Assembly (NCBI GenBank): GCA_003427395.1
Contig: BFEA01000577.1
Location: 149,211 to 173,635 of the forward strand
Direction of reading: 5' to 3'
DNA length: 24,425 bases
Source of the DNA: Chara braunii
Taxonomy: Eukaryota > Streptophyta > Charophyceae > Charales > Characeae
Position 1 is the stretch's first letter. Each line of letters opens with the position of its first letter. The notes under the pieces are model-generated. The model was not told the DNA's origin, made no database searches, and saw only the letters and a list, made by a program, of their open reading frames with translations. The position numbers and the translations under genes were made by a program. Below, in pieces: positions 10,323 through 19,315 of the stretch.

Positions 10323-10430
10323 CAATTTTCTGGAAGTCTTGATTGCCAACCATTAAAGGTCTTTTTCATGCCTTTCAGATAATTCAGGGGCCATTGGACA
10401 AGTGTCGCACGCGCCCGGGTTTCTGTCCAA
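9560..10430. other. Unassigned sequence
   Basis: No supported gene. Contains one N at 9713 and a poly(T) tract at about 10294-10322. Open frames are short and without domains. Confidence 0.5.
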
Positions 10431-10440
10431 AGGCAGCACA

Positions 10441-10473
10441 ACAAGCCCGCTAAGAAGTAATTAGCGGGCTTGT
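10441..10473. other. Perfect 13-bp hairpin
   Basis: ACAAGCCCGCTAA (10441-10453) and its exact reverse complement (10461-10473) enclose a 7-base loop. Seven of 13 pairs are G:C. It resembles a strong RNA stem-loop, but no neighbouring gene is seen and no T run follows. Confidence 0.8.
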
Positions 10474-10714
10474 CCGAGTCCTGTTACCTCTTTTACGGTC
10501 TTAACCCCCCATACACATTCGCGCATTACTGCAGCGTCTGGCATTGGCGGTGCAGTTCTTGCTGCTAGTCTCGCAGGTGCGACCCTGAAGTCCTCAGTTA
10601 TGCCAGCTTCCTCACTAAGATAAGTGCTCTGCGCCATGCGATGTTTATGTCGTTATTATTTGTTATCCTTCCAGGATGAGGTATGTTTCCTGATTCGCAC
10701 AAAAATGAGTTTAT

Positions 10715-10867
10715 TTTTTCCGCAATATCGCTTAATACCTAACCCGAACGAGCCCATCATATCATGTCGGGGCAGTCGAAACTTGTGGCAGTCACCAAGA
10801 TAACTCGCTTCATATTTTCCGCAATTCCGTTTAATACCTGACCCAGACGTGCCCATCATATCATGTG
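10715..10867. repeat. Tandem duplication, 99-bp period
   Basis: A block containing TTTTCCGCAAT, TTAATACCT.ACCC and GCCCATCATATCATGT occurs at 10715-10769 and about 10813-10867. On the minus strand it gives a repeated HDMMG...GIKR peptide in a 112-codon open frame (10656-10994), with no recognised family. Confidence 0.85.
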
Positions 10868-10989
10868 GTTCAATGATGCAGAGTATCCACAACTGTCTTT
10901 GTTTTGTCCAGACAATCCAAAGTTCATTCTGAATCATGTCTGCGAGCGCTGGAGGGTTAATCTTCTTCTCTGCTTCTCTGAAATCCAGT

Positions 10990-12230
10990 TGCATGCCTCG
11001 GCTCGAACTCCACTTCTGTCAATAGTGTGTGACAGAAAGGGAGTTTGATAACTATCCTTTCCCTGTGTGTGTTTGTCTGGGGGGGGGGATATCCTAGCCC
11101 AATCTCTTCTTCAGCTCATTGGCAATTAATCATCATATGATTTGTCATCCATGTTTCGTGGTGGTACTCTTCAATCCTTTTAGAATTAGCTAATAACAAA
11201 TCTTCTGTACATTTTTCATTCAGTATCGGATGCCGTTTCCATGGTACTCTTAATAATAAGGAGATCGGTTCTGCTTTCCTTCGATCAGACTCTGACGGAG
11301 TCTTAAGTTTACCAAACAGGTGCATTCCCATTCCCCCTCTGGTTCATTGTCACTTTGATATCCTTGAGCAATGCACACTTCCCTGCTTCACTTCTTAATT
11401 TAGATTATCGCCAAACACAAGCTTTAATAAAAAAATGCCGCGAGGTAGCCCAGGTGGTGCCACCACCTTTACTACCAATCACAAATGGCCTCTTTGTGCC
11501 GTTGCCAGCTCTTTCTTTCTTTCTTTTTTTTTTTTTTTTTTTTTTTCTTTTTTTTTTTTTTTAATACATATACCAAATTACTAAATTAGTAGTTTCCTTC
11601 TGACTCAGCAAATCTGACAAGAACATCCCAGGTTGCCATTCCTGTTCGGCGTGATCGGGTTTCTTTTCCCTTCTCGTGCACCGTCATCGTTTCCTAGCTT
11701 TGCAGTCACGGGTGTTCAGGGCAGGATTTTCAGCTTTAACAATTCATTAATTCGATTTTTGATGCTTTTCAAATCAATGTTGTCACAAAAATGGAGCAGA
11801 ACAGCAGTGTACGTATGTGCACCTTCATTCTAGAATCTAAAACCATTTGTGAATCTTGAAGATCGGGTTTCTTGTGGTGCGTACGATGCTTCCGTCCATC
11901 TAACTAATTATATCTGAAAGTGGTCTACAAGTCCGACCTATGCAGGTCAGTGCATAAAAAGGTGGAATCAGTACAGAAGTGCAGAAAGAGTTTGCACGGA
12001 TATCCAGAAAAGCATAAGAATCGATTTTATCCCAATCAATACCTAGCGAGAGTTCTAGCGAAAGTTCTACCCCACTTAGCGAAACCCAGTATGTAAAAGA
12101 GAATATTTCCAATCCGAAAAGCCAAACTCAGTGTGTGAAACAGAATCGTTCCCATGCCGCCTCTGACGGCTGTCCGAGTCAAGTCCTCATTGAGCCTTCA
12201 GGGAAGCAGCACTGAGCCTTCAAAGAACTA
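10990..12230. other. Unassigned sequence
   Basis: No supported gene. There is a G run at 11078-11088 and T-rich tracts at 11516-11562. A 71-codon minus-strand frame at 11116-11331 has a soluble-protein-like composition but no recognisable signature. Confidence 0.5.
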
Positions 12231-12239
12231 CCTACCTAC

Positions 12240-12294
12240 GGTCATTATAGCTGTATTTAGACTGAAAGATACCCCAGATACAGCTATAATTACC
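12240..12294. repeat. Inverted repeat, MITE-like
   Basis: The arm at 12240-12258 pairs with 12276-12294 at 17 of 19 positions around a 17-base loop. The ATACAGCTATAAT.ACC arm recurs at 14803-14821 and, less well, at 14628-14646, linking it to the elements at 14.6-15.0 kb. Confidence 0.65.
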
Positions 12295-12416
12295 ATGCAT
12301 TGTATTCGGGGGAAGAAGGTGGTCTCACCAAGCTGCATCTAAGCGCAGTTCCCCACGTCGTCATCTTCATCTTAAACGTCGTCGGAGTTGGTGGGATCTT
12401 CCTGCCCAGAGTTGGA

Positions 12417-13199
12417 TTAAGGGCCATCCTTCATCAGTTCATAAGCCGAGTGAATTCCTCGGTATCTTGCTTGGCAACCTCCCAAGCCCCAAGTTATCTT
12501 TTCTCTCCCACTTGATACTTGCTTTTCAGCCACAGACTCTCCATGTAGTGGGCAAGGCGTTGCCTCATGTACTCGACGGATCCCAATGTCTGTCTTGTCA
12601 CTCTTGCTACCTCTGTCGCGATGCACCTTCAGCTTGTCACTCTCATCTTCAGCTTCTCCACTTTTCTCTTCTTCTTCAACTTCCTTATTTTGCAGATGCT
12701 TCTCGACGGAGTGCTCTCTTGCTACAGCATTCGACGGGCGAGGTTGTACTCTATCGGCGATCACGGCAAGCATCTTCATGATGTCTTCCAGTTTGATTTG
12801 AGATTCCCATCTCGCTTCAGTAGTCCCCGTAATGCTCGTGTTCTGCCCCCTGGTCCGATCCGCCTCATCGTTTTGATGCGAGGTTTGGACGACATTGATG
12901 CGAGGCTGCCTGATTGTCAGACCTCCGCTCCTCGACTTCGAGCTTGAATTTTTCCTCCCCATGGCTGGAGAGTCGGCCGCGGCCACACACTTTCCTTTTT
13001 GGTTACTCCCAGCCTCTCTTTTCTTGTTTGCAGCCTCTATTTCCGCCATCAATTTGTCGGCCCAGACTCCAGGCTCTGCATACGATTTTGCGATGCTACG
13101 CCGACCTCCTTCGACCACCCTCCGAGTAACGACTTCTGCAGGCTGTGAACTATATACGGGATCGTATGGTGAATCCGGAGGGCGCCATTTGACATCCAT
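12417..13199 (-). CDS. Unrecognised 260-residue charged protein ORF
   Basis: The frame runs from ATG at 13199 to TAA at 12417-12419. It stays open for another 64 codons upstream, to an ATG at 13391. I prefer the inner start because the upstream part overlaps dispersed repeat B and other repeat DNA. The product begins MDVKWRPPDSPYDPVYSSQP, has a Lys/Arg-rich first third (ANKKREAG, GRKNSSSKSRSGG), a short amphipathic stretch (IKLEDIMKMLAVIADRV), then an acidic run (NKEVEEEEKSGEAEDESDK). It has no membrane segment or signal peptide, and no catalytic motif that I recognise. The composition is reminiscent of gag-like or nucleic-acid-binding TE proteins, which is inference. A partial inverted copy of its N-terminal coding segment lies at 13991-14100, so this sequence is itself repetitive. 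It could be an exon, a TE relic or a chance-open frame. Confidence 0.4.
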   Translation of the reverse strand: MDVKWRPPDSPYDPVYSSQPAEVVTRRVVEGGRRSIAKSYAEPGVWADKLMAEIEAANKKREAGSNQKGKCVAAADSPAMGRKNSSSKSRSGGLTIRQPRINVVQTSHQNDEADRTRGQNTSITGTTEARWESQIKLEDIMKMLAVIADRVQPRPSNAVAREHSVEKHLQNKEVEEEEKSGEAEDESDKLKVHRDRGSKSDKTDIGIRRVHEATPCPLHGESVAEKQVSSGREKITWGLGGCQARYRGIHSAYELMKDGP

Positions 13200-13312
13200 A
13201 CGGTGACTTCCGAAGGTGGATTTCGGATAGTAAGTGGAGCGGTGACTTACTATCTGAAATCGTACAGCAGATAGTAGTGGAGCGAGACCCATAAGGCCTC
13301 GCTGCACTACTC

Positions 13313-13366
13313 TCAAGATGTGCAAAACGAGAGTGAATCTTCCGCTAGAACATGGAAAGATACAGC
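13313..13366. repeat. Dispersed repeat B, copy 3
   Basis: AAGATGTGCAAAACGAGAG then CTTCCGCTAGAACATGGAAA, matching the copies at 9165 and 9464. It lies inside the upstream extension of the 260-codon minus-strand ORF. Confidence 0.7.
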
Positions 13367-13417
13367 GACATGATTTTTGTCTTTTGTGCATTTCAAGAGT
13401 AGTGCAGCGACGCCCAT

Positions 13418-13542
13418 AATTGCACTACGGGCCAAGATACAGTTTGCAATTGCAGTTCGGACACCCTACCTGGCCAGAAAGCTGGGTGGTATACATTGCC
13501 CGAACTGCAATTTGAAACTGTACCTTGGCCCATAGTGCAATT
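13418..13542. repeat. 43-bp inverted repeat forming a long hairpin
   Basis: Arms 13418-13460 and 13500-13542 are reverse complements at 39 of 43 positions and enclose a 39-base loop. Two of the four mismatches would be G-U wobbles if the minus strand were transcribed. Arm length and pairing suit a young MITE or a miRNA-precursor-like foldback. No expression evidence is available. Confidence 0.85.
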
Positions 13543-13582
13543 GTAACTCATCTTTGCGACTCCCGCGTAGTTTCCCCAAAAT

Positions 13583-13694
13583 AAGATACACGGCCTCACT
13601 CCACTACTGTCCGCTACACAAAATTTTGTATAGTTAATAAGATACACGGCCTCGCTCCACTACTGTCCGCTATACAAAATTTTGTATAGTTGGT
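13583..13694. repeat. 56-bp tandem pair with an AT palindrome
   Basis: Copies begin with AAGATACACGGCCTC at 13583 and 13639. Each ends in a TATACAAAATTTTGTATA-type palindrome, perfect in the second copy at 13671-13688. A relative, ACTATACAA-AA-TTGTATAGT, lies at 13879-13898. Confidence 0.85.
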
Positions 13695-13990
13695 GGACAG
13701 CTCTCAGAGATGTAAAAAACCTTAACCTTGGAAAGGCGGCATCGCTCCACTAACTGTCCAGTGTCCACTATACAACTCTCCAATCGGCGAGTTCACTATC
13801 AGCAGACACCGTCGCAGCACTACAAGACACATGGTCGATAGCATTTTGTCCACAAAGGGTCCCGCTCCACTACTATACACTATACAAAATTGTATAGTTC
13901 GGTGTCGCTCCACTAACTATAAACTATACACGTGAAAACTCCGTTGTACAGTTGTCAGAAATCGGCCGTGGATCGCACTCTACATTTGTG

Positions 13991-14100
13991 CATAGTTCTC
14001 AGCCTGCAAAAGTCGTTACTCGGATACTCCTCGAAGGGTGGTCGAAGGAGGCCGCCGTTCGAACACGAAATCGTATAGTCCGCCTGGAGTCTGGGCCGAC
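13991..14100 (+). pseudogene. Inverted partial copy of the 12.4-13.2 kb ORF
   Basis: Plus-strand sequence here matches the coding strand of the minus-strand ORF over about 13048-13155. Shared blocks include CAGCCTGCA(A/G)AAGTCGTTAC, GGGTGGTCGAAGGAGG and CTGGAGTCTGGGCCGACAAA. One frame still gives SSQPAKVVTR where the ORF has SSQPAEVVTR, but the frame is then lost through indels. It is a decayed duplicate in opposite orientation. Confidence 0.8.
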
Positions 14101-14575
14101 AAACTGCTGTCTTGTAGTGCTCTTAGGGTGTTTTGTAGTGAACTCAGGAATTGGAGAGCTGTATAGCCGATAGTAAGTGGAGCGACGGCGCAGACTATAC
14201 ACGAAATCTCCGTTTTTTGGTACTCTGACAGCTATACACGAACTCTCCAAAATTCTGTGTGGTGGAGCGAGACCCAAAGACTCTCTAGGTACACTATCAG
14301 GTACACTATCCGAAATTGAGTCGCACTGTGAGTACGTTGAGGGACTTTCCACATAACAAAATCGTGGACAGCTGATTGTCCATCCGATTTCTGCCTACTG
14401 CCCGGGCAGTTTTTCACGAGGACAGGACAGCAAGGGGAGCAAGGGAGCAACGTCCGGACTGTCCAATTTTTTTTGTATAGTGGACACAAGTCGAGCGAGG
14501 CCAACAGTATGCCCAGGATGATGCATTTGACAGACAGATAAGGACTCACAACTTCGCCCGGAGTTAACCGACCGA

Positions 14576-14674
14576 CTACCGTTTTCACCCGAATAGAACG
14601 CCCTGCATTTGGCCCAACCGTCAGTCCAGATGCAGCGATAATGACCGGGCGTTCTATTCGGGTGAAGACGGCAG
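14576..14674. mobile_element. MITE-like element, 28-bp terminal inverted repeats
   Basis: 14576-14603 and 14647-14674 are reverse complements at 26 of 28 positions, with ends of the form CTACCGTCTTCACCCGAATA. A second stem (CTGCATTTGG/CCAGATGCAG) nests inside. It has no coding capacity, so any mobility would depend on a transposase elsewhere (inference). Confidence 0.7.
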
Positions 14675-14739
14675 TTCGATCCCCTGACAACAACACTGGT
14701 AATGAATAAAACGCATTCGATCCCTTGACATCTGGGAAA

Positions 14740-15044
14740 CTACCGTCTTTACTCGAATAAAACGCACGGTCAGCATCGCTAGACCGAGCCGAAAGTAATA
14801 CGGAATACAGCTATAATGACCGTTCTACCACCGGGCCTAGCTCATTTGCTACACCTATGAACTGTTGAAATACATGCTCAAGTTCGAATCCAGATACTAT
14901 CAGATGAGCAGAACAAAGTCATCCTGAATTACCTGGGGCCGGTCAGTTCAATGACGATATCTCAAGGCCGTTACCGTTAACAAAAAAAGAAAAAAAAGAA
15001 AAGAAAAAAAAAAAGCGTGCGTTCTATTCGGGTGTCGACGGTAG
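14740..15044. mobile_element. Longer MITE-like element with related ends
   Basis: 14740-14768 and 15016-15044 are inverted at 24 of 29 positions and belong to the same end family as the 99-bp element at 14576. The interior holds the ATACAGCTATAATGACC motif (14803-14821) and an A-rich tract at about 14981-15014. It is non-coding. Confidence 0.6.
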
Positions 15045-15205
15045 GTAAACTCGCTGTGTGTGTCTGTGGCCATGCAAACAGTCGTGATTGCCTGCATGCA
15101 TCAGACTGACTGTGCGTTCTATTCGGGCGACGGTAAACTGGCTGTGCGTGTCTGTGGCCATGCAAACAGTCGTGATTGCCTACAGGTATCAGACTGATGA
15201 CTGTA
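15018..15205. repeat. 95-bp tandem duplication
   Basis: Both copies start with TGCGTTCTATTCGGG (15018 and 15113) and share TGTCTGTGGCCATGCAAACA and GTCGTGATTGCCT. The duplication includes the right end of the preceding MITE-like element, so it arose after or together with that insertion. Confidence 0.9.
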
Positions 15206-15294
15206 CAATCCGCAAAGGGTCGTACTATTACAGCAGTTGAAGACTTGCTCTTTACTTCTCTGGACGGATCTGACGGAGTTACGGCACTTGGAAT

Positions 15295-16352
15295 GCAATG
15301 CTGTGCATGAGATGACATGAACAAAATGAAATGCATGAAATGATGTGCATCAAATAACGTAGACAAACTGCCGTGCATGAAATGATGTGCATCAAATGAC
15401 GTAGACAAACTGCCGTGCATGAAATGATGTAGACGAAAGGGCATGCATGCAATTACGTAGATGAATTGACATGCACGAAATGACGTGACATGCGTGAATT
15501 GACGTGCATGAAATGACCTCTATGAAACAGCTGGACGGTGCATTAAATGACGTAGATAAACTGACGTGCATGAAATGCTGTAGCCGAACTGACATGAATG
15601 AATTACGTGAATGAAACATCCATGAAATGAGGTGCGTGAAAACAGCTGTACGGTGCGCATTTAAATGACGTAGATAAGCTGACGGCATGAAATGCTGTAG
15701 ACGAACTGACATGCAGAAATTCTGTGGATGAACTGAGATGCACGAAATGACATGCACGAAATGACCTGGTGAAATGGCGTGACATGCGTGAAATGAGAGG
15801 TGCATGAAATGACGTGGACGAAATGAGGCGCATGAAAAGAGCTGAACGGTACATCAAATGACGTAGACAAACTGACGTGCACGAAGTGCTTTTAGACAAA
15901 CTGGCATGCATGAAATCATATGCACGAAATACGACTTGCATGAATGACATGCACGAAATAATATGCACGAAGTATGACATGCATGAAATAACGTGCACGA
16001 AATGAAGTGCATGAAAAGAGCTGGAAGATGCATCAATTGACGTAGACAAATTAACGCGCATGAAATACTGTAGACGAGCTGACATGCATGAGATGACATG
16101 CATGACGTGAATGAGATGACATGCACGAAGTGACATGCATGAACGACGAGAATGAAATGTCGCGCATAGATGACGTGCATGAAATGACATGCATGAAGGT
16201 ACATGAAATTACGTGCATGAAGGTGCATGAAGGTGCATGAAGGTGCATCAGATGACGCATGACGTAGACTAACGTGCATGAAATGCTGTAGACGATCTCA
16301 CATGCATGGAATGGCAAGCACGAAATGACATGCGTGAAATGACGTGCATGGA
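15295..16352. repeat. Degenerate minisatellite on GTGCATGAAATGAC
   Basis: About 1.05 kb of degenerate 13-16-base units (consensus near ACGTGCATGAAATG, variants CACGAAATGACATG). A higher-order landmark, roughly GCTGGACGGTGCATCAAATGA, recurs near 15532, 15645, 15841, 16020 and 16346. Two exact 42-bp units sit at the left end (15361/15403). Because the units rarely contain stops, several overlapping minus-strand frames of up to 195 codons stay open, giving His/Met/Ser/Cys-rich peptides. These are not supported as genes. Confidence 0.92.
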
Positions 16353-16359
16353 AAGAGTC

Positions 16360-16860
16360 GGACGATGCGTCATGGCGATCACCATGTCGATTCCCATTGC
16401 CCATCGCGATCCAAAGCAAAGAGCGAAGCGAAGCATCTGTGGCGAGGTGGATGAACGCGGAAACAACATGGAAAGGCTGATTGCAAGAGAGCATAGAATC
16501 TCTATACAGAACATTCTCCACGAACGAATCGGTGCTCACCTTTTCTTTTTTCACTACTACAGGATGGACGGTATGGTATTTTCGGTGGCGAGACAGCGTC
16601 CTTCCGTACAAATGCATCTTTTTCTTTCGAGCAAAGAAGGAAAAAAGAGTTGTGCTCCTCTACCAACAATTACTTTCAGTTAGCGAGAGCAATCAATGAA
16701 TGATATACTTACTTATTTTTCCAATTTCGACACGTCCTTTCTCGTCTTGTTGTGACGTTCTTTTATGTGGCAAGCATCATACATTCCAGGCCACACTGGT
16801 GCCACACTGGTGCACATAGCACCACCAGCTAGCACGGACATAGCGTACCGCCAGTACAGC
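16360..16860. other. Unassigned sequence
   Basis: No supported gene. A 125-codon plus-strand frame (16306-16683) begins inside the minisatellite and has no recognised domain. Confidence 0.5.
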
Positions 16861-16904
16861 CGGGCCGTAATACTTACACAGCCCGGCGCCGCAGCACTTT
16901 GGTA

Positions 16905-17001
16905 TGCTATGTTCGTGCCATGTTCGTGCTATACTAGGTTCGTGCTGAAAATATTCGTGCTATGGTATCTTCGTGCTAAGCATAGCACGCACGTAGCATA
17001 G
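16905..17001. repeat. TTCGTGC-type short repeats
   Basis: TTCGTGC(T/C) recurs about five times in 70 bases, followed by inverted TAGCACG and CATAGC forms. It may be the decayed end of a larger repeat. Confidence 0.55.
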
Positions 17002-17009
17002 CAACGGTG

Positions 17010-18000
17010 CCGCTTGGCGATAAAACTATAAGCCAGCCCGGACGGATGCTATGGGCTTAATTGCATTGCTCGCCCTACGGTGGAATTCTGAATGAACCTG
17101 AGCAGGGAAATTGTCCTGGTGCTTTCAAAATGTTGGCGGATGGCGAGTAGTGCAACTAAGCCCTATGTTCGAGGCAAGAAAGGTAAAGCAAGCGGGAAGA
17201 AGAATGGGTGCGGAAAGAGCATCGTAGTAAGCACAGTAGCGGCAGACAGGGAGAGGGGAGGGGAGGGGAGGGGAGGGGAGGGGAGGGGGAAGGAGAGAGG
17301 TCGTCTCGCAATAAAGGGAGGAGGGCAGTGGAGTGGTAGAAGGCGCCGCGCAAAGTGTCCCAATGGCGGGAGGGGGTAACAGGGCGAAGGGTCAAAGCGA
17401 AGCTTACACAATCCACGAGGCGGCCCTCAAAATTTCATGCCCCTCCCTCCTTCCTCTATTTCGTTCATCCTTGCTTTGATTCCTCCCCCCCCCCTCCCTC
17501 GCCCCCCCCCTCCTTTTTTTAAAGAAAGCTACATTCTTCTCTTAATTTCACCTCACACGACCTACCTACCACTACTCCTAATTATAGTCATACGGGGAAC
17601 CCCGTAGCAGCCAGAACCGTGTTCACGAGACAACATGCGGGCGCTGCTCCCGACGTGCAGACTCCCTCCCTTTCGTCTTCTCATCGTGATTTCTCCTCCT
17701 AAATCAATCAATCAATCATTCGATCAGTCGATCAATCAAACCAATTAATCAACTATCTTTCTCTTTTCCTTTTACACACTCTCTCAGTCCCCGCGCGCGC
17801 ACACACACATCCATCATTCATTAATCAATCATCCATCCATCATCCATTAATCATTACTTAGTCATCGGTAAGTCATCAATCGATAGTCTTACTTTCGCTT
17901 TATTTTGTACTTTCTTTCTTCTACTTTATCTAGTGAAGCGAGTGCACGCACACGGCCAAACAAGCCCCTCCCTCCCCCCCGGCCCCTCCCTCCACACACA
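17010..18000. other. Unassigned, simple-sequence rich
   Basis: No supported gene. (GGGGA)n at 17252-17288 could form G-quadruplexes. C and CCCT tracts lie at 17466-17513, and degenerate AATC/ATCC repeats at 17701-17880. Confidence 0.6.
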
Positions 18001-18002
18001 TA

Positions 18003-18027
18003 CGTAAACACGCATGCACACACATAT

Positions 18028-18061
<34 letters not shown>

Positions 18062-18080
18062 NCCCCCACACACACACACG
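18003..18080. repeat. (CA)n microsatellite
   Basis: CA array with one N at 18062 inside a C run. Confidence 0.9.
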
Positions 18081-18238
18081 CACAGTGTGGTTTTCTCCCT
18101 CTTAGCCACGAACATAGGGGCCATTAGTATTACGGCCAGACCGCACTGGGCCTATATTCGTCCTGAGACAGCATGAACACTGCCACTACTACAGCAGAAC
18201 AGAAGGACCTTCGGTCGACCTTCTTCGCTGCCCTTCTC

Positions 18239-18270
18239 TCCTTCTTCTTCTTCTTCTTCTTCTTCTTCTT
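18239..18270. repeat. (TTC)n microsatellite
   Basis: About ten TTC units. A related TTC/CTC array lies at 18570-18618. Confidence 0.95.
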
Positions 18271-18678
18271 GTACTTCTTGTACTTCAACAACTACTGTTT
18301 TGTCCTACTACCGCCATAGCTGCTGCTACTACTCCTACTACTCGAAGCCCTAGTTGCCTACCACACGGCACGGCCACAACCTCTCCTCACTTATGCTCTT
18401 CTGCTTCGCCTCCTGTATGAGTGACTGGCACATGAATTGGTTCCCGACCATATATCTTCACGATTCCTTCTTCTCTTCCTTCTCCCCCGCCAAATCATGA
18501 CGTGCGCCGCCCCTGCCTCGCATCCAACCCATCCATCGTCCCCTCATTTCTTCCATCAGTTTTCTTCTGCCTTCTTCTTCTTCCTTCTCCTCCTCCTCCT
18601 CCTCCTCCTCCTCTTCTTTTTCGCCATCGTTCGCGTAGCCTTTCTTGTTACCTCCCACGATTATTTTGACATCCCTCT

Positions 18679-18873
18679 CACGTGGCTTTACAACCCCCCC
18701 AGCGTCCTACCTTTGCCACGTGGCACTCCGTAACGGTCTCCTCGCCGCGTACCTTGCCACGTGGCACTGCGTTATCGTCTCCTCGCCTCGGAGCTTTCTT
18801 CTTCTTCACTGCTTCTCTCTTCTCTCTCTGTCGTTGCCACGTGGCTTCGATCTTGACGTCTTTGTCACGTGGC
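18679..18873. promoter_or_regulatory. Cluster of five CACGTGGC (G-box) motifs
   Basis: CACGTGGC starts at 18679, 18717, 18758, 18838 and 18866. Three of these are the full palindrome GCCACGTGGC. Two of them lie in a 41-bp tandem pair (18711-18746 and 18752-18787). G-boxes bind bZIP and bHLH factors in plants. With no gene start recognised nearby, this may be a promoter or merely a tandem repeat with a palindromic core. Confidence 0.45.
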
Positions 18874-18979
18874 ATGACGACACCTCCAGTGTCTCTCCTT
18901 ACACATCTCTTTCTTTTTTTTCCCCCATCTCCTTCACCTCGCCCTCTTCTCCCTCATCTCCTTCCACCTGAGCTTCTTT

Positions 18980-19160
18980 TTCTCGATGCTCTTCCTCCTC
19001 CCAAGGGGAACATATACTAGAGGACGTACACTGACGTACCTGTAGAGAACGGCCAGTGTATCATTCTGTTAAAATCGGAACCATGCACCGGTCATTTTTC
19101 CTTTGACGATTTTTCAACATTTGATTTGTGGTGCTGCAGCGCCCCTCCCTCTCTCTCCAC
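18980..19160. other. Unassigned sequence
   Basis: Nothing recognisable apart from polypyrimidine stretches. Confidence 0.4.
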
Positions 19161-19164
19161 ATAT

Positions 19165-19315
19165 TGGGCCGCCTCTCGCTCCACTACACAACTCTCCATA
19201 TGTATCTGGAGATCATAATCGGCCCGATACATAAACAGTGTTGGATTCGTCGAAATGCACCTGGTCCTGAACGCGTCCAAATGCGTGTAGAATGTTGAGT
19301 GGTGGAGCGCAGCCC
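19165..19315. mobile_element. MITE-like element with CGCTCCAC ends
   Basis: The left end (GGGCCGCCTCTCGCTCCACTAC) and right end (GTGGTGGAGCGCAGCCC) are imperfect inverted repeats of the motif that is abundant at 13.2-14.3 kb. The ACAACTCTCCA block inside the left end also occurs at 13774. It is non-coding. Confidence 0.5.

Larger units (their letters stand above)
13200..14280. repeat. Nest of short elements sharing GTAGTGGAGCGAGACC ends
   Basis: The motif GTAGTGGAGCGAGACCC or its reverse complement, with variants, occurs near 13228, 13271, 13295, 13402, 13592, 13650, 13743, 13861, 13905, 14174 and 14264, in both orientations. Tandem and inverted copies surround short AT-rich palindromes. The layout is that of overlapping or nested MITE-like elements. 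No gene is recognised apart from the pseudogene fragment at 13991. Confidence 0.6.

Noticed and set aside
13200-13391. First 64 codons of the 324-codon minus-strand frame as genuine protein
   Set aside because: This part overlaps dispersed repeat B and the motif field, so its openness is better explained by repeat sequence.
14832-14900. Possible tRNA gene (TAGCTCA and GTTCGAATCC)
   Set aside because: Only loose A- and B-box matches. Neither acceptor nor T stem pairs.
15603-16190. 195-codon minus-strand frame
   Set aside because: It is produced by the minisatellite; neighbouring minus frames are equally open.
17252-17288. GGGGA array as a promoter element
   Set aside because: It is a simple repeat with no gene start nearby; only quadruplex potential can be stated.
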